The notes under the pieces are model-generated. The model made no database searches and was not told the DNA's origin. It saw only the letters and a list, made by a program, of their open reading frames with translations. From Membranipora membranacea (Eukaryota; Bryozoa; Gymnolaemata; Cheilostomatida; Membraniporidae), in NCBI GenBank assembly GCA_914767715.1, contig OU612071.1:14752948-14816947 (forward strand): a stretch of 64,000 nt of DNA, in the 5' to 3' direction. Below are positions 49,301-60,519 of the stretch, piece after piece. The number at the start of each line of letters is the position of its first letter. Within the stretch, counting starts at the first letter, position 1. The position numbers and the translations under genes were made by a program.

Positions 49301-50939
49301 TAATTTTGTCATAATCAATAAATATTTACCTTGCTGATGCCGCTATGAATTATTCTAGGTCCCTTCCAGCAGTCCCGCAGCCAATCAGATTGTCTGCCCA
49401 CCAACAGCAGGACATCACTCCGTTCCTGATAAATCCATCATCAGATATGCTTTTATCTCAGCATGCGGGACCTTACTCTGGAGCTAATACTAACACTAAT
49501 ACAAGGAGTTATCCACACACATCCAGTGACAGGGGTGTTAATAGGCTGAGTCGAAATCCCGATTGGCCAATGGCAGCGCTTGATGAATTTCAACCACAAA
49601 ATGGCAACCAGTTTATGACACAACAAGGTCGGTCTATGTATGAAGATATTATGTGATTTGATTGGACGAAACATAATAATTCAACCATAAATAATGCTAA
49701 CATCAATGCTTACGCGTTATACAGAGTGTCCTGTCTAGGTTGATTATTATTCAGTCTATAGATATAAATAATTTATCGACAGCATATAATTGTATGAGCA
49801 AGTAAAGTTGTTATTTTCAACCTGCTGATGACATTTTCTTTACCTTAGGTAACTTTTACCTTGAAAAACCTTTACACTTGCACATCTATTCAAGTTCGTT
49901 CAACATTCCCTGGACAATATAGAGCTATAACTCCTAGTTCTTTCTCTTATAGGAAGTGATCAATTTATGAGTCAAGCTAACTTCCAGATTCCATCCAATC
50001 AGTACACATCTAGCATTTCTGTATCGACCAATCATACGCAACCTAACTTAGCCCGTAAAAACAATCGAGCCTCAATGGACAATAATGCAAGCCAAATGTA
50101 TATGATTCAAGCCCAGAGCGGCATGCTAAGCCCAAACAGTCAAGCTCAGCCAACATGGCAGAGAAGGTCACCTCAACTCTCATCTCTGATACATGATAGT
50201 GTGGATCATCAAATGCAACAATGGAGCCCAGTAAGTGATTGCTCTCAAGCAACCAATGACACAGTGGCTAGGTCCCAAGTGTCCAATCAGGACAGACTGT
50301 CTACACAAACTCCTCCTCTAATGGACATGGGTAGACCTGGGGTTAGCAGAAGACAGAACACCGAACAGATGCTGAAGTAAGTGATTTTACAACTTTTAAG
50401 GTGAAAAACACAAAATGTCAACCTATAAATGTCTGAACTCAGTTAGAGAACTGATGTGGTAAGGAAAACTTTTTCTAGAAAATAATACTTTTCAAGGTAG
50501 CAATCATTCAATTCAAATGTTCATGATTTAACTCTTAGAGAGGCCTTTCTGCATATCATTTGTTCTTTTGGTTTTGGAGGAAACAAACCTTGCCACCAGT
50601 CATTTATTTATTTGTTTCAAGAGGTTTTCTAGAAAGTTTATAGATAACAGTTATGGTACAAGTTTGTTGAGAGGACGGTCCCGAGTCTTGCTATTTACTA
50701 AAAGAGTTGTTATTCTTTGTTCCCTCTGCTGTCTGTACACAAAATCCTTTTAATTCAAGCTAAGTCTGTAATTGTGACTACAAACCAACACTTAATTCTG
50801 TTACAGAGATTGTGGACTGTATGACGCAACGAAATTGACAGGCAAACTAGTGACAAGAAGTAAAGAAATAGATTCTGACATATCAGACTTTAAATCCCAA
50901 CTCAAGGAGCTCATGCAGTCATTCAATGCTGCCATGTGA
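40262..50939 (+). CDS. Q/S/N-rich protein with acidic activation-like segment, eleven exons
   Basis: The coding exons are 40262-40312, 43989-44121, 44842-44940, 45426-45604, 45979-46144, 46471-46677, 47466-47560, 48139-48332, 49359-49627, 49953-50376 and 50807-50939. All introns are GT-AG with matching phases; the sum is 1950 nt (649 residues plus TGA). I do not recognise the family. The protein has an LRRLL (LxxLL-type) motif at the start, an acidic aromatic-hydrophobic stretch at about residues 95-154, a long low-complexity Q/S/N/P/M-rich middle and a short charged amphipathic C-terminus. This composition is typical of transcriptional regulators or coactivators, which is an inference only. 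The first exon is less certain: an ATG at 43983 just upstream of exon 2 is in the same frame and could start the protein instead. Further upstream exons cannot be excluded. Confidence 0.75.
40331..40702. mobile_element. Inverted-repeat element with CCGTATTTTCCATAGG ends
   Basis: The left end TCTGGCTACACATGCCGTAT is the inverse of the right end ATATGGTGTGTGTAGCTACA apart from a few changes. A related partial copy at about 55855-55998 contains GGAAAATACGGCGTGTGTAG and AGCTAACCTAGCTATCCTAT, also present here. Confidence 0.65.
41208..41684. mobile_element. Degenerate relative of the 34276-34758 foldback
   Basis: It shares GAGTATGTTATCTCCCCTG and the inverse arm CAGGGGAGATAACATACTC, CATCATTCAATAATGTC and TGTGGTTGTTTTTTGCTTTC with that element. 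The left terminus is eroded and no TTAA pair is intact. A run of 14 C lies in the right arm. Confidence 0.7.
41848..42152. repeat. Interspersed repeat, longer copy
   Basis: See shared strings with 10642-10795. Here the two conserved ends are separated by about 160 extra bases, so either this copy is the fuller one or it carries an insertion. Confidence 0.55.
43782..43904. mobile_element. TTAA-flanked palindromic MITE, copy 2
   Basis: The 115-bp element reads TTAA|GCGCACAAACTGTGGCAG and ends CACAGTTTGAGCTC|TTAA. Its arms are GATAGCTGGTAGAGGCATTT and inverse. It is the better-preserved copy of the family at 12861-12977. Confidence 0.8.
44206..44406. mobile_element. Internally deleted MITE in the Q-rich gene, copy 1
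   Basis: The ends are TTAA|AGTCAACCCAAAGAACAATG and GTTCTTTGGGTAATCTTTA. The interior (CAGTTACTTATGATAAAG, TACAGGAAGGTAACTC) is shared in order with 47598-47878, which retains a longer 3' half. Confidence 0.7.
45037..45244. mobile_element. Inverted-repeat element with GCCAATGTGTTGGC ends
   Basis: The left end GCCAATGTGTTGGCTTTGAT is the inverse of the right end ATCAGAGCCAACACATTGGC except one base. A fragment of the same end, CAACACATTGGCC, occurs near 38680. Confidence 0.7.
45426..45604 (+). CDS. Exon 4 of the Q-rich gene: acidic activation-like segment
   Basis: The exon encodes residues 95-154. It is dense in Asp and Glu interleaved with Phe, Leu, Trp and Met, for example DVFADNDGASWLSPADG, NSDFDFGESLLSQGEEF and GLMESMDDFTDQLLKAAD. 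Such acidic-hydrophobic composition is what known transactivation domains show. This is a compositional inference; no specific family match is claimed. The acceptor (TTTTGCCAAG) has a weak pyrimidine tract, but the phase is right on both sides. Confidence 0.75.
46838..47059. mobile_element. GGGGGGTCTTT-ended MITE family, copy 2
   Basis: The right end AAATTGAAAGACCCCCCTG is intact. The left end is eroded, but CAATCTGATCGCTCACTAAA and GAGTGAGTGATACCTACTAG match the other copies. Confidence 0.75.
47598..47878. mobile_element. MITE copy 2 with internal hairpin
   Basis: This copy shares its left half with 44206-44406 and keeps the inverse right half (AACTGCCTGACAATAGCATGC) ending at GGGTAATCT|TTAA. 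In the middle, 47762-47779 and 47796-47813 form a perfect 18-bp hairpin (CACAGTCTCCCGGAAGTG and inverse), which looks like the natural centre of the element. Confidence 0.7.
48139..50376 (+). CDS. Exons 8-10 of the Q-rich gene: low-complexity middle
   Basis: The three exons (48139-48332, 49359-49627, 49953-50376) encode residues 311-605, rich in Gln, Ser, Asn, Pro, His and Met, with no recognised fold. The exon 9 donor is G|GTCGGT, weaker than the others. Reading through it would add eight codons and stop at a TGA (49654-49656), which gives an alternative, shorter protein if the intron is retained. Confidence 0.75.
48500..48576. mobile_element. 77-bp palindromic MITE with 9-bp target duplication
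   Basis: The element begins TAGCCCTGTTCACACGGCCA and ends with the exact inverse. It is flanked on both sides by TAGCATCGT (48491-48499 and 48577-48585), a clear target-site duplication. Partial relatives lie at 31817-31855 and about 39788-39832. The 9-bp duplication would suit a Mutator-like or related transposase supplied elsewhere. Confidence 0.85.
50807..50939 (+). CDS. Last exon of the Q-rich gene
   Basis: The exon encodes the C-terminus, which includes DCGLYDATKLTGKLVTRSKE and SDISDFKSQLKELMQSFNAA. The latter can form a short amphipathic helix. It is the most ordered-looking part of the protein and so the best query for a family search. The TGA stop lies in a CCATGTGA string that is repeated many times downstream. 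Confidence 0.8.
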
Positions 50940-51350
50940 TAAAACCATAGTGCCATGTGACATCAAAGTTGTCCTTTGACATCAAAATTGTTGTGTGACA
51001 TCAACTGTGTCTGGTAACAGTAACTCTGTTATGTGACAGTAACTCCGCCATAGGACACTCCGTTTGTCATGTGACTTGACATCAGTGTTATATATCATTA
51101 GCTCCGCCATGTCACAGCAACTCTACCATGTCCGACATGTGACACCCTTCATGTCCTGTGACTTCAACTGGTGACAGTAACTCTGCCATGTGTCATAACC
51201 ACACTGCAATATGTCATTAGCTCTGTTATGTGACATCAACTTTTTCATGTTATTATCAATTCTGTCATGTGATATTCATGTCTCAGTGTCAAGTGTCATC
51301 AACACAATTCTAGACACATGTCACAAATACTGTCATGTGACAGAAATGCT
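50931..51350 (+). repeat. Degenerate CATGTGACATCAACT tandem repeats in the 3' UTR
   Basis: From the stop codon onward, variants of CCATGTGACATCAACTCTG and CATGTGACAGTAACTC recur at about 20-30 bp spacing for roughly 400 bp. The units are not exact. The first unit overlaps the end of the coding exon. Confidence 0.75.
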
Positions 51351-51404
51351 CTCATGTGTTGTCAATATTGACACCCTCGAACCCGCAGAATGGGAAGACT
51401 TGAC

Positions 51405-51410
51405 AATAAA
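51405..51410 (+). terminator. Candidate poly(A) signal of the Q-rich gene
   Basis: This AATAAA (in GACAATAAAGACTTG) follows the repeat tract about 470 nt after the stop codon. Use is inferred from position. Confidence 0.45.
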
Positions 51411-52179
51411 GACTTGCACATTTTATGCATGGAGTAAGTGCATATATACACATATAACATAAATATATATCTAACATATATTCATATCACTTATAACCTA
51501 CATTTCTAAATGATATATAACGTAAACCATATTGTTTTGTTCTCTGACTTTGCCTTAAACTTATTTTTGAGACTTTTTTATCAGAGATGTATGAGTATAT
51601 TTTGATATCTATTTTTGTGTCTATGTTTATTATACATTGATGTATTGAAGAGATACCTCACCTTCGATCGATCTAGTCATTGTTTTGGAATTATCAGTCC
51701 CTTTTCTATGAGAAGACTACTTAGTATAATAATGATTGTGCCTGCTAAACAATATTTGATGTATTTTTATAGTATATAATTCATACTAGATAATAAATTT
51801 GTGGAAACCTGAAATGGCTAAGATTGGATTTTTGTAGCATTCAATTACTGAGAATATACACCTCCAGCTCTTATTTTTTCGTCTCGTAGCTAAAGCTCCA
51901 ACCAATGACACCTTGCTATCACTGCCTCAACACTGTCAATAAAACTTTCAGTAGAAAAAGCCCTCGAAGATATTAAATTTTTACAAATTCACTTGATTAT
52001 TTTACTATTTATTTTAGATGAGTATGGTCTCATATGTACAAGTGGCTTGATCTGGGAATAAAATTGATGTATATAAATATTATTCCACATTGCGGAACTG
52101 CCATTTGAGCCTATCGATGCTTCTAATTACTTTTTAACAAAGGTTATTCCTCTCGGGTAAATTTGTCAGGCACTATATG

Positions 52180-52285
52180 CATGTTTGATCAATTTACCTG
52201 TATTTCGAATAGCTCCCATTTTACTGATATGGTATTGGTGGCTGGAAGGGGAGCAACTCCAAATGCAGGCCTATCTGATCATCGA
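52180..52285. repeat. Short inverted-repeat element, copy 3
   Basis: The arms GTTTGATCAATTTACCTGTA and, inverted, AATGCAGGCCTATCTGATCA match the family at 5362-5465 and 19786-19873. Confidence 0.5.
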
Positions 52286-52524
52286 AGGCCTATGTGCATG
52301 GTGATAAATGATCGATATGGCTCAATAAACTTATGTAGTTCAGGATCTCCCTAACAAATTCACTGTATCCACCTGAAGTAAACTTTATGACCAGGTACCT
52401 AGGTTAAATTGACATCAATGTTCAGAGATACTTATGCTATCAGACTGGAGCAATGTAGAATTCAGTTTGCATCACCAATATTCATATCAACCTCAATTAT
52501 GTTGAATGAATAAAATCAATCGAG

Positions 52525-52656
52525 CATGTGCCTGTCCGTCCTAGGATGAATGGTCCGTGACAGCCATATCAGGTAGTACTAGTCAACCAATGCATCCGGT
52601 GGGGCTCGAACTCAGGACCTTTTGATCCGAAGTCAGACGGCTGTAGCACTGAGCAT
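52525..52656 (-). repeat. tRNA-derived SINE, minus strand
   Basis: On the minus strand an A-box-like TGCTCAGTGCTA is followed by the B box GAGTTCGAGCCCC and a short unrelated tail. The head lacks a complete acceptor stem, so a functional tRNA is unlikely. Confidence 0.6.
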
Positions 52657-53336
52657 GATGTCAATAATAAATTTGTATTAACTGAATTGGCAACAGGATA
52701 GGATCAATTGATGACAATGTTTTTTGAATGATATTAAATTAATAAATGATAGTGATCATAATTATAGTTAAACACTTTCTTTTTGATGGGAACCCGTGAA
52801 CTCAGTTCATTGTTCGAACTCAAGTGTTAGTTACATACTAAAATGATACAGAAAGTAAATATCCTGAGGGCTATGCCTCTGATTCTCTAGTCTCTATCGT
52901 ATCATTATTACTTATACCTGGGAATTCAGCACACAGTATGGCATATCTCTATAAATAAAATAAGTGTGGATAAGATGAGCTCCCTCTAGATATCACAATT
53001 TTATCACATTAATAGATAATAATTATTTTTATCAACGGTTAATAATATTATTATTGTGATCTCTGGAGTTTTCTGCTCCTGTAAAATTTTTGGCACAAAC
53101 AGGAATTGTCCTCTCTTAAAATTAAAACCTTGACCTTGATAATATAGTTGTAATGCATAAATGCAAAAGGGGCTTTACCGGCCGTGCCAACATAATCCCA
53201 AAGCTTTTTGATAAGAATATAGGTTGTGGAATTGACCCAAAACCACCTCGACTTGGGAATCCAGTCAGTTCAGTTCTTAATCTGCATCGGGTTGGTAGTG
53301 ACTTTGAGTTTGCTGCTGGAATTCTAGGACTCAGCC

Positions 53337-56300
53337 ATGGCACAGACCCAAAATCAGTATCCAGGAGGCTTTGATGAAAGTCAGGATGGCAGAAAACAAG
53401 AGATTGGTCAAATCCTACAGCAGATCATGACCATTACTGACCAAAGTTTGGATGAAGCTCAAGCAAGGTTTGTGCAATTATAATTAACTCCCTCTCATTC
53501 ATTACTAGTTTGTGGATATATAATAAGCACTCGTTAGCAGCAGTAGTAGTACTAGTCAAGGTTTACATGTTTCTTTGAGAACTATTGACATGAATTTTAG
53601 CTTTGTATGAGGTTAAACATTAAAGAACACATGATGAGTAGGCCTAGAACCTTTTTACTCTTTGCCTAGACAATATTAATGTAGGGCCTTCTTACTTTAT
53701 CAGTTAGTAGTGACAAGTCTTTAGTTGGTATTTTCTATACCAAACCATAGTTAGGAGGCGTCGTTTAATGAGTGAGCCTTATTCTGCAAACTCTTTGGCC
53801 AAGTGTACTTAGAATAATAGCAAATGGGCCTAGGCTACTGGAAGTAGGTCTCTAGTCCTTGCTTTGCCTCATGAAGTTGGAGATCTCCGTGTGACTTCAA
53901 AACATCACTGATAAAATGAGACCGAGCTTTATGAATGTAGACCTAGACCTATACAGTTTTCTACAAGCTCTATCATGGTGTGTAGTTTATTGCACATAAA
54001 ACTTCACATGTTCATACTGTGGCATAATTCACCTGCATCATCGATTTCCACATACTTGCTTGCTGCCTTACCAAAACTGTAGCAGGCACTCCCTTTAAGT
54101 TTCTCCTCACCAAATATGGTCAGGTGTATAGACGATTTGAGTTTATTCCCAAAGATGCCACATCAGATATGAATACTGACAAAGCGTGGAGCTCCCAAAA
54201 TTTAACCCTTACCTGTGATCAAGGCCATTCAAATAAAGTTGAAGATTGAATAGGTACTTACTTTTCCTTCGCTATCTATTCAGGGATCAGGAATAGCTCA
54301 GTTGGTAGAGCGCCCGACTCTTGACTACAAGGTCATGGGTTCGCTGGTTCTGTGGTGCCCGTTGGTGCAAACTCATGATTTGACCGCGCTGGTCATCCAC
54401 CCTAGCTGACCTCAAAAAATTAATTACGTTCATTTCCCCAACCAGTTGCTGAAGTCACAATTCAATATCGGTGTTTGCGACTTTTCAAAACCAGGAAAGT
54501 TTTTTATTCTGCCCTGTTTAAGCAGAGAATATATGGTATGGCAAGGACTCAAGTTATCTTCAGGTTTCATGCTTTGTACTCTATACTACAACAATTTGAG
54601 TGTAACTTTGCGAAGGTTTGTGTTCCTTATATACCGAAATATCATATTGCGATCCTTTATCATAAAAATAAATCATTTAGTCCATACCAGTGTGGTCCAT
54701 TCTTCATTCTACATTCAAATACAAATTCAAATACACTTATATGGCTAATATATTATCATTTTTGTAGAAAACACACTCTGAACGCTCATACAATGAAGCC
54801 AGCTTTGTATCAAGTTCTAAAGGAGATCAAAGAAAAAACAGGTATGCCCCAATTAGGCCTTATTTATTTTGTCTCAATTTCAACTCACTCTTATCCCCTT
54901 GTACAAGCTCAACTTTCTATATTTGAGTTTGACATCAGTTTAACAATGAAAGTTTATATAGACTTGTATATGTCTGTATTGACAATGCTCAAAACTTTTT
55001 TTTAGAAATTAATCAAAACAAATTGTTTCAAAGTCAGTTTATTTTTTTTCGAAGTACAATATATCCCCAGTCTGGGGGTCTTTCAATTAGAATCACATCG
55101 CTCAAAATTATCACTCACTTGGTATCTCAATCAGACAAAATTGTTACCAAATTGCTCTCAGAATGTATATTGTTCCATCAATGAGTGTGCGATTTCTGAG
55201 CGAGACTCTAGCAGGTATCACTGACTCATTGAGTGAGCGATCAGATTATGATTATGGCTGCTTTTAATTGAAAGACTCCCCTCGGCTCTCCAGTCACTCA
55301 TGACTTGGTACTGGCACAAAAAAGACCCATGTCCTTGTGGGATTGGACTTAAATATGTATTAGAATTTTCCGCCCCCAAATATTTTAGTATTATGATTAG
55401 CTCTCTCTGCATCACTGGTAAAAAAAGGCTCAGTGGGTTTAAGAATTGAAGCTTGTATTTTAAGTGTTCAAAGAAAATCATAGTAATGCCTTCGGGGATT
55501 TATGGGACAGTGACAAGTTGGCCTTGTCTGGAAAAAAACGGGATATTTTGAAAACTGACTATAGGCTTGGGCCTAAGTTGTTTCGACACTCTAAGCTTAA
55601 TATTATATCCTAGAGGACTGGAGTAGCCTACGTTATTTCCAGAAGGAAAATTTTGTTTTTTTACACATCTTTGAAAGAGTGAAATTTATTATTAGCTAAT
55701 ATTTACTCACCCTCTTCGCTTCATGTAAAGTCACCCCTAGTTAACACAAAAGCAACCCTAAACTAGCTAAATTAAACGCTTGCTAGATTTTACACGACTA
55801 GGGTTTATGTGCCAAGCTAATATGCACTCACCCTCTTTACTTCATTCTATGTGCTACGGCTACGGATAGAACCAACAAGTTGGTTAGCCCATCTGAGGCA
55901 TCTGGCAGAGCTAACCTAGCTATCCTATGCATCTGGCAGAGCTAAAGATGCCCCAATCCTGTGGAAAATACGGCGTGTGTAGCCACAACTTTAGTCACTC
56001 CTAAACTAGCTGAATTAAATGCATGCTAGATCATTTTCAATTGGTCTAGGGTATATTCTTGAGATATTTCCTGCAATTAATCACTGCTTTGCGTAACGTT
56101 AGGTAATGTAGTGGTATGGGAAAGTTAATTGATAATCCTAGGACATAATTCACGCTTCGTTGTCTCCCGATGATAAATGAGTGCCCATAAAAGACTCCGC
56201 CATAGAACTAGCAATTATTTTCTCTTTGTACATAAATCAGCTTTATGAATTAACAGAGAAATTAGTTTGATTAGTTTATGGCTCTGAAATTAGCATTTTA

Positions 56301-59300
56301 AATGATCACTTTTCGATTAAATGGTGCTATGACGCAGTTTAATGAGGTTGCGAAATACTTTTTCAAATTCCATGTTTTTGACTAACTTGTGCAGAGCGCT
56401 TTGTGTTTATTTTCCTGGTAAGTTATTTGAATTCCTTAACTTTTCCATCATGTGTATCAAGAACTTTGAATTAATGAGTCAGTTTGAGTTGGCAAATTTT
56501 GTATCATCATTTTCAATTTCCATGAGCTTTTTGATACTGCAACCCTGCGCAAAATCTCCCACTATCAAGGGATTTGAATTGATGAAGAGAAAAGGATGAG
56601 AAAGTGATCGAAAGTTTATGTCACTTTCTAAGGACAAAAGTTTCTGTACTTGTACTGAGATCATCCGCTATTAGGGCCTATCTGTTGTTGAGGGCCAACC
56701 TGTTGAAAAGAGGCACCACAATTTCGAATCAACTACGGTACAAAAAGTGTGTGTTTTAAAACGCATTCACGGTGAAAATATAGCGACTGTGATAGCGGTA
56801 TTGAGTCATTATTATGGAAGTTTCCGTCTTGTTAATAGTCAGAGTACACAGGGATCACTATTGTGATTGGTCCACAATTTTCTGCCCTGCTTACTCCATT
56901 CTCAGGCTCCTCTCCCGATTCCAATAACCAGAACTTTTACCATGTACATTTGGAATTCTAAAGTACAAACATTGGGCCATTAAACTTATCAGCAGTTTTT
57001 AAACTCAGCAGCCTCACCACTTCAGTCCACTACTCAACAGCAAAATCTACACTGGCGATATCTCAGTATATGTATACTTCAGAATATATGGATGCATGAA
57101 AAAATACTCATGTTGGCCAAACTTTTGCAAACCAGTGAATTTTTGTATAACGCTGACCACAACAAAGCCACTGCCTCATTCCTAGTTACGCTTGTTAACA
57201 GTGATTACTTCGATAGGCCCGTAGCTGAAGGGGTTAGAATTCATCCAGCAGCGCTACAATTCACACGAACACCAACTCATAAACTCAGTCACTTGCTAAT
57301 TTCTTGCGTTGGTCGTCACATGACGCCCCTGTTGTGGATTGATAAAATCTCAGCGCATGCTGCTTGGGCAATTTTCTATATTCCCCCTTGAATATTTCCG
57401 CTGACTACGGCCCTGTTGCTTCCATTGGCCTCCCATGCTGCTCTCAGCTGTCAAAACTAATTTGTATTTGACAAGTTTGACAGTTGCATGTCTGCGTCAA
57501 ATCAAACAACATAGCCTGGGGCCCTAGCTGCTGCTCTAGTTGCGTACTTGGTTCATCAAGAGTGCTTCAGATGATCTTGGAGCACAGGCCGAGACTTTGA
57601 CATGCCTTGAGAAGAGCATCCTTCATTAGTGATGCAGTTATTCTTTAGCATAGCTTGTTACTAGGCTTTCAGTTGATATCATGGATCTCCAGTTTAATTG
57701 CTGGGAAAATATAACATTCTCTCATTGAAGGCAGACAGTGGAAGATACTGCCGTGAAACATGATCTTATTCTGCATATAGACCGTTAGAGTTTCTGCTTT
57801 GAAACATGTTCTCATTCAGCGTATTTTGCCACTTCCAATCTTACTTGCTTAGTACAACTTTGGCTTGGCCACTGCTGGCATTATTATATCTGGAATTAAC
57901 CCAAACTAATATTTATGTGCAGTGGTTTGGATATTTTTAAGCGTTTTCTTAAAACTTTATTTCGTTACCATGGTGCTTGGTCACCGAAACCGCTACGGTT
58001 TCACGGCTCATCAATCAAGCCAGGCCATTTTCTGAGGATAAATGTCAAAAAATGAATAATTAATAGGCTCTGTGATACATCTCCACGAATACTATGTGGT
58101 TAAAATCTTCCAGTTCATATCCCTGGTTTATTTTTAACTCTACCAGCATGCTGATTGGCCACCAGTCCATTGTTTGTCAATTGATTGGCTGAGTTGTACT
58201 CCATTTTGGGTGGTACTAAAAAATTATGCTTCTGAGTTACCTTGTCCAGAAACTAGGCTTGTTTCAATCCCAAACCTGATGCTGATTGGCCAGTCTCCTT
58301 TTTTTGTCACCTGATTGGCCAAATACTAACCTTATCACTTGGATTAATAATATTAAGTGGTTGCGGCGGTCGCTGAAACTTTGAAAAATAGGATCTTAAT
58401 CCGGACTGTTGGCTGGTTGGTAACTGTTGAACTTATGGTCGTGGCAAATTGTTATTCCAGCTCTGAGTTTTTGGCAGAAATAAATCATCATTGAGTGTTA
58501 ACGCATGCCTAAGTAAGAAAAATTAGTCTTTTCTTGGTCTTGTCAAGCAGTTGCCAACCTGCTTTAGGCCCCTATTTCAATTCTCATTCATCATTTGAGA
58601 AAATTTGAATTAAACTTCAACACCCCTCCTGGATATACTGTCATATCAAAGTTTATGATTCCGGAGAATTGAAGTATTTGCAGGAGGAAAAGTCTGCACA
58701 AATTTTTGAACTAGCTAAATTTATGGCTTGCCAATTTCTTCTCGGCCTCTTAACCCTTCAAAGCCAACTTTATCTAGCTAAAATTAGTGCTAGCTAGTAT
58801 TAAGTCGCCTTCAAACAGACTAAGCAAAACACTAGCCAACATTTACTTCCTCTGGGCTAGTTGGAACAGTATGTCCAGAAGCGCTTGTGCCAAAGAAATG
58901 GAATTTCAGTCACTCATATAACAACAAGTGTTGAAAAAATGAGCTAGCAGTTCTTGGTAATCCTTTTCATTTTCCCATCCAGCCACTTCATATTTTCACA
59001 CTGTAAATGTTGGCATCAGCATCAACTACAACTACACATAACTATTTCCCAGAAAAGTTTATGATTGTGTACGAGCAATCGAGTCAAATAAACAGAAGAG
59101 ACCAACAAATGTACATAATATCCAGCAGTAAACATGAGTAGTTGGCCACCAGCAAAAACTTGACGTAATTTTTCTCTTGAGACATTAAAAGATAAAGGTT
59201 GGTCAAATAGGACAAAAAATATCCCAGATTTCAAAATTCACTTGTATGGTATCTTGACCACAGCTTGCGAGTGGGCCTATATTTTTTGCTCTTACATTTT

Positions 59301-60519
59301 TTGCATAGGAGTTTTCGAAGGCACATACAAGAACCTTCAGCGCCCATGTTGCTCTAAATCTGAATGTTATTTCTAGTCTAATAACCTTGTAACTTTTTCT
59401 TCAGGGTTGGGGACGCGTAACCAGCAAGGTGATGAGAGCCCCGATTCTCAGCTGATGAGATTGGATAACATGCTACAAGCTGAAGGAGTAAGTGGACCTG
59501 ATAAAGGAGCAGCCAGCCAATCAGAAAACGCCATCGGTATGTCCATTGCATAACAATGTCTGTGGCAAGATTTCCATGCATATAGTTTGGTGATTTGTTA
59601 CTGTGCCTTAATGTGTTATATTCTGTGTGTGTATGGAATTGTGACAATCAACCGAACAGATGTAATTTAGCTATGATTCAGGTTCGGACATTTCAAACCT
59701 GCATTCTTAAAATTCTTAACACAACTTCCATGAATCATTAATCAGCAAATAAGGCTTATTCCGTACTTAGTAAAGTTGATGACAGTTTGCTAGCAAGGTC
59801 ATTCCCTTGTTAACTTGGTGGGTTAGTTTAGTGTAAAGTCTCGTCAATCGTCATAGTATGCAATTATCTAGTTCCAAATTCCTAATAATCACAAAGTAAA
59901 AAATATAGAGAACTACTATAGTCCCTAGAACTAATATAGAAGTTGTGTTCTCTTGGACATTCAGAAGAAGAAATGAAACAACTCCAAATTGTTCTCGCTC
60001 ATTCCACTCTGCTCTCTAAAGATTTTCTCATGTCTTACTATTTGGATTATTTCTGATTGATCGGACTGAGCTGTAATTAAGTTCCAGCTTGCCACATTAT
60101 ACAAACGATCGTTCACAGAGTCAGGATATAGGTGTGTTAACTGGTAGCGTCTTTTCTAACCAAACTCTTCAATTTGTGTGGCTTGGACTAGTGGTTTTAA
60201 GTTCTGACCTTTAGCGATTTGAGAGTCCTTGCACATACTTCACAGTTTATAGTCGAGAGTCTGAAATCGACTTTGTTTATTTTTGTGATGTATGCGGATA
60301 TGTTAGATGTCATAAACTGTGAGATTCCAAACTTGTATTCCGATTTGGAACTAGTGAGGGCGGGACGTCTTCCCTTCCCTGTCGTGACAAAGAGATGAGA
60401 TGATGATGTGTGATGTCAGCTTAGTTTTTGTTTCCTCTTTTGTAGAACACGCAGATTATAAGAATAAACTGGCACAAATCAGAAATATTTATCATCAAGA
60501 ACTAGTCAAATACGAGCAG
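53337..60519 (+). CDS. PBX: PBX exons 1-4: PBC-A region
   Basis: These exons encode residues 1-137. The PBC-A domain binds Meis/Prep proteins in this family. It is recognised from [52 protein letters not shown] and [20 protein letters not shown]. Intron 2 (54842-59404) is the longest in the gene. Confidence 0.93.

Larger units (their letters stand above)
50940..53336. other. Intergenic region between the Q-rich gene and PBX
   Basis: It contains the repeat-rich 3' UTR of the upstream gene, a candidate poly(A) signal, one inverted-repeat element (52180-52285), one minus-strand SINE (52525-52656) and the 5' flank of PBX. I see no other coding exon; 5' UTR exons of PBX could lie here unseen. Confidence 0.55.

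Noticed and set aside
53122-53374. Frames of 73 codons on both strands over the PBX start
   Set aside because: They overlap the PBX 5' UTR and first exon in other frames; the PBX frame is supported by PBC-A similarity.
60054-60061. TGATTGAT, a canonical PBX-Hox site, in PBX intron 3, suggesting autoregulation
   Set aside because: An 8-bp match is expected by chance in a 64-kb window and there is no paired Hox or Meis site evident.
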